A DNA stretch of 64,000 bases from Micropterus salmoides (lineage: Eukaryota; Chordata; Actinopteri; Centrarchiformes; Centrarchidae). Both the position numbers and the translations under genes were made by a program. This document shows, one piece after another, positions 56,770-64,000 of this stretch; position 1 is the stretch's first letter, and every line of letters starts with the position of its first letter. The notes under the pieces were generated by a model. It ran no database searches. It was not told where the DNA came from and saw nothing but the letters and a program-made list of their open reading frames with translations. Location: assembly GCF_014851395.1 (NCBI RefSeq), contig NW_024040040.1, positions 24,967,000-25,030,999 of the forward strand. Direction: 5' to 3'.

Positions 56770-58970
56770 AGTCAGTCTCGGATCTTAGGAAGAGTTCTAT
56801 GTATAGGGACTCACACGCACAACATTGTGCTCAAGGTGAATTTATTAACTAACAAAAGAGAGTACAATAGTGGGTAAATGTGGTAATATTACAGGGACAA
56901 CAGTCAATATGACAACCAGGAGATAATGAACAGGGTAGCCTATGTAAAGCTCGATTGAATTTCAGTTTATTGTAGAGGGAGAGAATTCTACGAGTATGAG
57001 GGAACGAATGACCGAAATTAGGTTGCAGATTTAGTTTGACTAATCTAGGGGTTTATTAACTGTGGATGGAGCCAACTAGAGAACACCGAGTCACAGAGTG
57101 TGGTTTGTTTTGCCCTACCGTTGCTGCAGGTCCCGTAGCAAGGCTCGACTGCCGGTTGGCTCGTGGAGTTGGTTCTGGCCCGACACCAGTGGCGTTTTCG
57201 AGTTGAGTTCGAAACCAGTGGATTTGTTGAGTCCTTTGTGGGAAGTGCTTGCAGCAACGGGCCGTCAGCCCAGGCTTTTACTCTGATCTCACTTCGTTTG
57301 GTGTCGCTATAGCGGAGCCCACTCAGGGTTCTGTCGTCAGAGCCGTGGTTTCATTCATTCAAGGCCATAAATGAAGGCTTCTGAGTTTCTGGTCCAAAGT
57401 TGTTCAAAACGATTGGATGAGGTTGCAACAACAAAATCAAATAAACTCACACATTCGCCGTAGGTTCGCAAGGCCTCGGGAATATAGGGTATTTAATGTT
57501 GCTGAGATTAAAAAGGTCTGGGGAAAGTTTCACCCAGGCAGCTCCAAACAAAAATCAAAAATCAAATCTCCCCCTAAGAAAATTGGGATTCAGGGTCGTA
57601 GCTTTCTCAGCTCGTCTGAAGGAAATTTAAGTACGAAAAGAAGAAAAGATTGGAATTTCAAAAAGTAAAGGAAGTTAAGAGAGCCTATACGTTTAGTTTC
57701 AAGAGAGTTTTTTTTTTAGAAGAGAAGAGAGAGAAAGACAAAAGACAGCAAGGCCTTTTATTTGACTTCATTAGGTAGTGGTGATGTCAATTTGGGAGGG
57801 GGTCTCGAGGGAAGTCCCCCAAAGATGTTAACTTTTTGGGATAAAGAAATATACGTTGCGCGTATTTCCCTTTAATCTCTCTCTCCACAATATCGACATT
57901 TGGAAAAATACTCAGTTCTAAACATTCGGATAAAGACAATTAAAATGAGGTTAAACACTATGGAAAAAGGTTATAATGGTTATATAAAACGTAACAACGC
58001 TTAATTACCTGTCCTCAGTATAAACTTGCTGGTTACTGGTTTTAACTCAAGAGACAATTTAGATGTAAGCATGGCAGCAAAATTTCGTTTATGCAATTAC
58101 ATGGTGATAGGTAGCGATCATGTCAGTGTAAGCCGAGTTTTAAACACTTGCGTGTTATACCTTTCCTGTCCCCTTGGTGGCGCTCGGGTCACACGAGAAA
58201 ACAGTAGACATTCCACTTTAACTGAGAGGCTGGTGATACGCACGAGCGTATCAATGGATATTTTAGTAGGAAATTGTATATGAAACATTTAACTAAAGCA
58301 TTAGTTAATACTGAACAGACAGTGATTACTAGGGAGTAACAGGGATGAATTAAGACAAAACAGAAAGAGGTTAGGGAACTTCTTCAAGATTACTTTCTTA
58401 TGGGTCTGCTAGTTTTCAAACATCACTAAAAGGATAACAACAGGGTCATTACTTACTAAACTCAGAGGCAAACGCCGCTGCTCACTTAGCAAGGTTATTA
58501 TTTAAACAGAACAAACACAGTTATAATGGAACCTTGCTTGGTTCGAGAAACAGGGGTTGTTATGGTCTCTTTTCTTTGCATTCCTGGCTTATCGCATCGG
58601 TTATCAGAGAATGAAATGATGGTTTATGGCTCAGCCGTTCTGTGGAGAGAAAATAGTCAGATTGAGGCCGGAGGTGACCTGCGGGAGGGAGAAAGGGGTC
58701 AGATAGCCCCTTTTCCTGTCCTGTGGACTGTCTTTAGTGACACCTTTACGGCTAGAAAGGTTCACTAAGGCTCTTTGAATATACAATCCTTAAGCGATGC
58801 ATTGTCTGATGGAGTCTCTTTCGGTCCTTACCAAACACCAGGCGATGTCTCTGGTTTTTACATGTGAAAAGGTCAACTCTTGGGGAGGAAAACTTCCCTC
58901 CCTCTTTTGACACCATCTGACCTTCTTTGAAGTGCGTCTGTTGCGCAATTCTATTACAGTACATCCTCAA
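56770..58970 (-). mobile_element. LTR-like or retroelement insert (boundaries uncertain)
   Basis: A sudden GC-richer stretch interrupts the transposon. On the minus strand GTTAATAAATTCACCTTGAG at about 56850 looks like an LTR polyadenylation region, and a second similar GGTTTATTAAC lies at 57049. Basic frames occur at 57417-57668 (KKVWGKFHPGSSKQKSKIKS) without a clear domain. I found no primer-binding site, protease or polymerase and no target duplication. It could be a long LTR or several old inserts. Confidence 0.3.
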
Positions 58971-59054
58971 GATGATATTTTACTAGTACATAAGTTTGGC
59001 ACTTGTTGCTTACTGTGTAATAAGATGTAAAATCAACCAGCCTTTCTACATCCA

Positions 59055-61640
59055 CTAACTCAGTGGCCTGTGCAAGGTGTGGGACCTCAACCTGATAAGC
59101 CATGAAATGTCTATCAAAGCAGTTTGGAATGGTTGATATTCAAAACAATAAAGCTTAGAATCGACCAGAAATATGTTTTTGACTAGTCCAAATGCTGGCA
59201 TATTACCATACAGTACTTTGACAAAGATCATGGACTTCTGAGTTATGTATTTATTACCATTTATCACAAGCCATTTGATTGATACAGCATGATTTATTTC
59301 ATTGAAACCTAGGAAGTCCCTCAATTTTCCACATAAATATTGTAGATCTTTAACCTCACATACAGGTCCCATCTCCCTTTCATTTGAAAAAATTGGGTGC
59401 TGTGAACTGTCAACATTTTGGCAGCTTTCATATATTTGGTTCTGATTAATCAAAGACTTGCAAATATTTTTGCTTGGAGCTTGGAAGCCCATTGTTTAAA
59501 GAAACAATGCTTAGATTCGAACCGCGTACACATATATCTAACCATTGGACCCAATGATTTTATCTGTGATGGTAAATGTATCATATAATGTTGTTTAGGT
59601 GTAACATTGTGGTCTGGAAAAAGCTCCTTCCAAGGCTTCAAATGATTTTCAATGAGTAACTTCAAACTAGATCGCAATGGTAAGAACAGGTGCAAATACT
59701 ATCTGTACAATCTCTATTAGCTCAATTATCAATTGTATATATGCATTGACTTCCAAACTCTTCCAAACAAATGGCAATATCTTTAACAGGACAAGCATTT
59801 GCCCAGATGACTGTTTCAGTTTACCGTCACTAGATGTTAGTGTACTAACAGAAATTGGGGATGGCCGATCTTTAACATCTAGAGGGGAATAAGGGAAGCC
59901 AAGAATTCACAGACTCCAGATCAATCTGTCCTGACTGAACAAGATGATTTAAAACACATTTGATTTCCAATGGGGCTATGCCCTCCAGAATTACATGGAT
60001 AATGTCTTGCAGAGTTTGTTGTATAATATCAAAGGCTGGGAATTCAACTAACTTGCTCCTTCTGTTGATCCCATATGTTGTTCTCAGGCTGTTGCGAAGC
60101 ATGTCCGTGTTTGCCTTTTCTATTTCATCACACTGTCTGACATGCTTCTCCAATGTCCTTTTAGTATATGTATTCTCATTGAAGTGTGACTGCATGTCCT
60201 CAAAAGAACACTCACAGTGTCTGCACTTACTGTAAGCAAATCCCACACCCTCTTTGAATCCTGCTAGATCATGTCATGCCTGGGTGTGTCCACAGAGAGA
60301 GACCATATATAGTTTCCTCTCCATTAATAGTTTGCATTTTAACCCCACTGTACAATGCATCCATGTCTTCCTTGATTCTATCCAATATTACATCTACACC
60401 AGATTGACGGAGGTCTACTGATCTAGCCATGGCAAGTAGCCTGATGACAGCCAGTTTAGACCTGTTGTTTGGATTTATATTTCCCAGTGTATAGTACACC
60501 ATTAACAACTTGTTTTTTGATGCAAAGGATCCGAGTGGATTACAGATCTCTATTTCTTCTGTGTACAGAACAATCTGCAATGCATTGGGTTTCTCTGAAA
60601 ATAAGGGATGTGATTTTAGAAGAGCACCATCAACAATGTCATGAAAAAAACCCTCCCTGCACCTCTGGGGTCCATTTTCAACCATAGTCAAAATCCTTGG
60701 GTGTGATAAGAACTGTTCTAGACTTTTGACTTATAGTATATAATGAAATACTCTGTCTTTGATGAAAAAGTCTTTTGACCCTCCACATTTCTTATTGCAT
60801 ATGGTTCGAGCAACTGGAATTTCCTCTGCGTCCAAACAGCTAAACTGCTTCCTAATAACACTGTCCAGTCGAAATGTCGTTGCAATGCCAGCAAACGGGT
60901 CAACGAAATTGTCAAATATGTCCATTGCATCTTTTTCAAGTTGACCTGTTGTGCATCCTTGCTTCGTTAGCAGTCCTTCTATCTGCTTCCTGAGGTTGTC
61001 CAATAGTGATGACTGATACTGCTGTACCCCAGCAACATCATCCAGGCTTTTCTGGAAAAGAGAAGGAGAGGGAGAGAGAGGTGATGTCAATCATAGAGGT
61101 TGAAATACACTTACATGGATACTTACAGATTTTGCTTACATAAGGGATCAACAACATTAGGGTCAGGTGGACAACCCAGCATTAAGAATTAACTCAACCA
61201 TCACTGAACCACTACAAAATGCTTTGCATAATGTGGGCCTAACTAACCAAATGCTGTGTTCAGAAAAAGTGTCTTACCTGTGACAGACGATGCTTGGCTC
61301 TGGCATTTATCACAAAAGCAGTGGCATGTGTTGTCAGATCCTAAAACAAACTGGACATTGAGTGTAGTATCCTGGACATGTACAGATAAGACATTACTAG
61401 TTCATGAAAAGTATAATGTTTGTGCCAGGAGAAGTGGTTGTTAAGACTGACTCTGAATGTTATCAGTATATAAGTACTTTAAGGTAAATTTCAGTAGATT
61501 GCCACCAACCAAGTAACTTACTTGTTGCACTGCGACAGCTTCATGTTGGTCAATGCTCCTTTGCCCTTAATCTGCGTCAGGTGTATGGACTTGCTGATCA
61601 GAGATGCTGGAGTTGGCTAGAAGCCGATCGGGTTGAATGT
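59055..61640 (-). pseudogene. CACTA/EnSpm-like transposase, multi-exon, decayed
   Basis: Minus strand, in order. Exon about 61615-61522 ends CAACAA|GTAAGT. Exon 61340-61278 (DLTTHATAFVINARAKHRLS) is bounded by TTTTAG and GTAAGA. A long exon from 61051 reads KSLDDVAGVQQYQSS and KQFSCLDAEEIP, and continues past a stop to VLYTEEIEICNPLGS, MVYYTLGNI and LAVIRLLAMA (60620-60430). After a break come VGFAYSKCRHCECSF, RNSLRTTYGINRRSKL and IIHVILEGIAPLEIKCVL (60250-59950), then PKQHYMIHLPSQIKSLGPMV and RFESKHCFF (59590-59505), where the HLP..I..LGP...Y..RFE pattern resembles the C-terminal DUF4218-like region of En/Spm transposases. Several stops and shifts make it inactive. Superfamily assignment is by motif memory, without a search. 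Confidence 0.75.
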
Positions 61641-62407
61641 TATGCTGTGTACCACATATCAAAGAAACAGGGTATTTGAAATTGTATTTAGTTTAACCAA
61701 TAGAGCTAATAAAGTATTTTGTTCCTAATTATTATTCAGTATTTTCACATCAACCCAGGTTTTCCCATAAGAGTCATTATAGAAAAAATTATCATATAGC
61801 TTATGGACAGTATGAGTTTTGTCTGTATATTGTCCCATTATTCAACAATCTTTTTCCATCTAGAAAACAAAAACACAGAATCAAGGTCAAGATTTTGTGG
61901 GCATCAAAAAAAAAAAAAATTTTTTTTTTTTCGTTTTTCTGTGTTCATATTGAAGTGGGAAATCAAATACAATAAAAAAACTGTAAAAACAAAAATTCAG
62001 ATATGTGGGTTTCTGACTTTTCTACACCATGTGCTGAAAATGGCTGCTGTACGCACCTTGCAAAGTAAAGAAGTGGGATACTATTAGTCATCTCAATGAT
62101 TTCTGAGGAGATTTAGTGCTTATGACAGATATTAACCATTACTAGTGTTGACAGAAGGTCTGTACCTTCTTAATCATCATAAAGGCATTCTTAGTCCCGA
62201 AATATCTCGAGGTATATGCAACAATGGGCCAAGCATTGTAATGTACCGGAGGCTGCAGTTTCAGTTTGTGTAAAAAACTTATTTATCACAGATGTTTCAC
62301 TTTGTGTGTAATATCTGTAGTGACATTCATTTTTGTATTTACTAACTAGCAATATTCCAAGATGTCCTTCTTTAAATTATCCTCAGACAGACAACTACTA
62401 CTAGTTT
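61641..62407. other. No gene; spacer before L2
   Basis: AT-rich sequence with a 14-A/12-T tract at 61907-61932, which can fold back. The expected right terminus of the CACTA element was looked for here and not found. Confidence 0.45.
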
Positions 62408-64000
62408 GTGCAATTTACAGAATCCCCCCTTTTTTGTTCTCTTGTTCATTTTATCTTAAATGATTTTATCTTGTCTGCAAATCTAGATTTTATGTTTTTA
62501 ACTGAATCCTGGTTGCAAATGAATGACTATAGCCAGCTAGCTGAACTGTGTCCGCCTCAATATGATTGTTTTAGTCAACCGAGGGTCAGTGGTCGTGGTG
62601 GTGGGCTAGTGAGCGTGTATAGGGAAAATTTAAAATGTCATCAAGTACGCTGTGATGAATTTGACTCCTTTGAAGTTCTCACTCTTAAAGTTGGAGGGCT
62701 GCAACCTATCATATTTGTTATAATTTATCGCCCCCCAAAACCGCCTGGAGGATTTTTATCAGAACTTCCTGAATTTTTATCTACTCTGGTTTTAAATTAT
62801 GACAGAATTGTTCTTTGTGGCGATTTTAATATTCATGTTGATGACCCCAACAATGTTAATGCAACTGACTTTTTAAATATGGCCACTTCTTTTAACTTCA
62901 AACAACATGTCAAAGGGCAAACACATAACCGTGGTCATACACTGGACTTGGTTTTTACCCTGGGTGTCAGCATTTCCTCTGTGGAATTAGTGGACATGAC
63001 CATATCTGACCACAGATGTATTGTTTTTAGCTGCGATTCGCCTGTTACTCATGCCGCCTCACCAAGCTCCGTGTGTTCTTGCATCTTTAATGAACAAAGT
63101 GTTTCAAAGTTTTGTGCATTCTTTCAGAGCCAAAGCCAACACCTGTCTGATTCCAACACCAACAATCTGGTCAATCACTTCAATCATATCTGCTTGTCGT
63201 CACTAAATATTACTGCTCCTCTAAAGGTTAGGCCTACGTCTAAAGCTAGTAAGCAACCCTGGATAAATGACAGCATTCGCAGCCTAAAAAGGGAATGCAG
63301 GAAAGCAGAGCGCAGAGGGAAAAATCCAGTCTCCAAGTCCATTACCTCAGTCTGAAGGATTTATTAATTAACTACAATAACATGGTTAAGGATGCGAGAA
63401 CACACTATTTTTCTGAACTCATTACTACACATAAACACAATCCCAGGTTTCTGTTTAAGACTGTGGATCAGCTGGTAAACCCAACCCCTCCTTGTGCCTC
63501 AGCTGGAAGTAATGATGACTGTGAATTGTTTTTATCTTATTTTACCAATAAGGTGGTGTCAATCAGAGCCTCTATTACCCCCCGGCCTCTTACTCAGAGG
63601 TTCCTCACCAGCAACAAGAGAGTTTTAACCAGTTTTATCCCATCGACTTGTCTGAGCTTTTAAAAACAGTATCACAAATGAAAGTGTCCTCCAGCCCACT
63701 TGATGTAATACCTACAAAATTTTTACTGAAAGTAATAGATTCTGTTGGGCCCCATTTGATCTCTGTTTTCAACAGCTCCCTATCTAATGGTTGTGTCCCT
63801 GATTATTTTAAAACGGCTTGCGTAAACCCACTTTTAAAGAAACCTGGTTTAGATCCCTCCCTCCCACATAATTTTAGACCAATTTCAAAACTGCCTTTTA
63901 TTGCAAAGATTCTAGAAAGAATTGTGTCCAAACAGCTGCTCACTGTACTGGAAAATAACAAAATATTTGAAAAGTTTCAGTCTGGTTTTAGGAAGTACCA
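62408..64000 (+). mobile_element. L2 LINE, 3' part outside the window
   Basis: Plus-strand L2/CR1-type LINE beginning within the endonuclease region at about 62400 and running off the right edge within RT. It is the same family as the copy at 21440-23724. The 5' end looks truncated, since no upstream basic linker is present. Confidence 0.88.
62408..64000 (+). pseudogene. L2 endonuclease-reverse transcriptase (partial)
   Basis: A 315-residue frame (62408-63355) encodes the AP endonuclease: LDFMFLTESWL, GRGGGLVSVYR, VIIYRPPKPPGGF, LCGDFNIHVDD (about 62815), GHTLDLVFTLG (62932-62964) and ISDHRCIVF (63003-63029). It ends in a frameshift near 63330. The linker continues at 63295-63663 (VKDARTHYFSELI), and after a second shift near 63640 the first RT blocks appear (VSSSPLDVIPTKFLLK, NFRPISKLPFIAKILE, FEKFQSGFRKY) up to the window edge. 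Inactive in this copy because of at least two shifts. Confidence 0.88.

Larger units (their letters stand above)
55967..62400 (-). mobile_element. CACTA/EnSpm-like transposon, right end not found
   Basis: The left terminus CACTGCAAAAATCTAAAATC at 55967 is the typical start of fish EnSpm-type elements, followed by AAGATATT and TTGTCTGACAAGATAT-type subterminal repeats (about 56030-56120). A CACTA-like transposase gene lies on the minus strand at 59055-61640. The complementary right terminus was not found before the L2 at 62408 or in the rest of the window, so it may be lost or outside. LTR-like DNA (about 56770-58970) separates the left terminus from the gene. Confidence 0.65.

Noticed and set aside
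56770..58970. Complete endogenous retrovirus
   Set aside because: No primer-binding site, protease, polymerase or envelope reading was found, and paired LTRs were not seen. Only LTR-like composition supports it, so it was kept as a low-confidence feature.
59677..60235. Plus-strand frames of 71 and 91 residues
   Set aside because: They are antisense shadows of the CACTA-like transposase exons on the minus strand.

Overview
The window looks like repeat-rich nuclear DNA of a teleost fish. Every family I can recognise is typical of ray-finned fish genomes: L1/Tx1 and L2 LINEs, tRNA-derived SINEs, DIRS-type tyrosine-recombinase retroelements, hAT, Tc1 and CACTA-like DNA transposons, and solo LTRs. 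I find no convincing intact host protein-coding gene. Almost every long open frame belongs to a mobile element or is antisense to one. Calls were made by reading the sequence; no alignment or database search was run.

Layout. 1-4862 holds a direct segmental duplication (1-1320 and 3515-4862) flanking a tandem array of roughly 460-bp units and an AT-rich foldback. 4863-5773 is part of an interspersed element whose fuller inverted copy lies at 31915-33016. 9298-15771 is a full-length L1-like LINE on the minus strand with a 14-bp target duplication and two solo LTRs nested inside it. 16142-27960 is a four-layer nest: an L2 LINE (minus) was split by an 8.56-kb DNA transposon (16281-24836), which was itself split by a second L2 (plus) and by a 2.1-kb DIRS derivative lacking reverse transcriptase. 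28-40 kb is mostly anonymous sequence with SINE copies, a second miniature DIRS derivative (35880-36952), one or more LTR-like stretches and one weak host-exon candidate (33743-33839).

40362-55698 is best read as one giant (15.3 kb) DNA transposon. It has CACTGT + A-tract terminal inverted repeats, a TA target duplication, and about four ~80-bp subterminal repeats at each end in inverted orientation. Its interior holds two hAT MITEs with 8-bp duplications, a Harbinger-like MITE, a 430-bp palindrome, a Tc1 copy carrying a solo LTR and a SINE, and, near its right end, the last exon of a teleost multicopy gene family. From 55967 a second CACTA-like element begins, with a multi-exon transposase on the minus strand (59055-61640). 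It is interrupted near its left end by LTR-like DNA and followed by an L2 LINE (plus) that runs off the window.

The main value of the window is as a record of nested insertion. Several junctions can be dated relative to one another, and at the DIRS junction in particular, mentally removing the insert makes the interrupted reading frame continuous.
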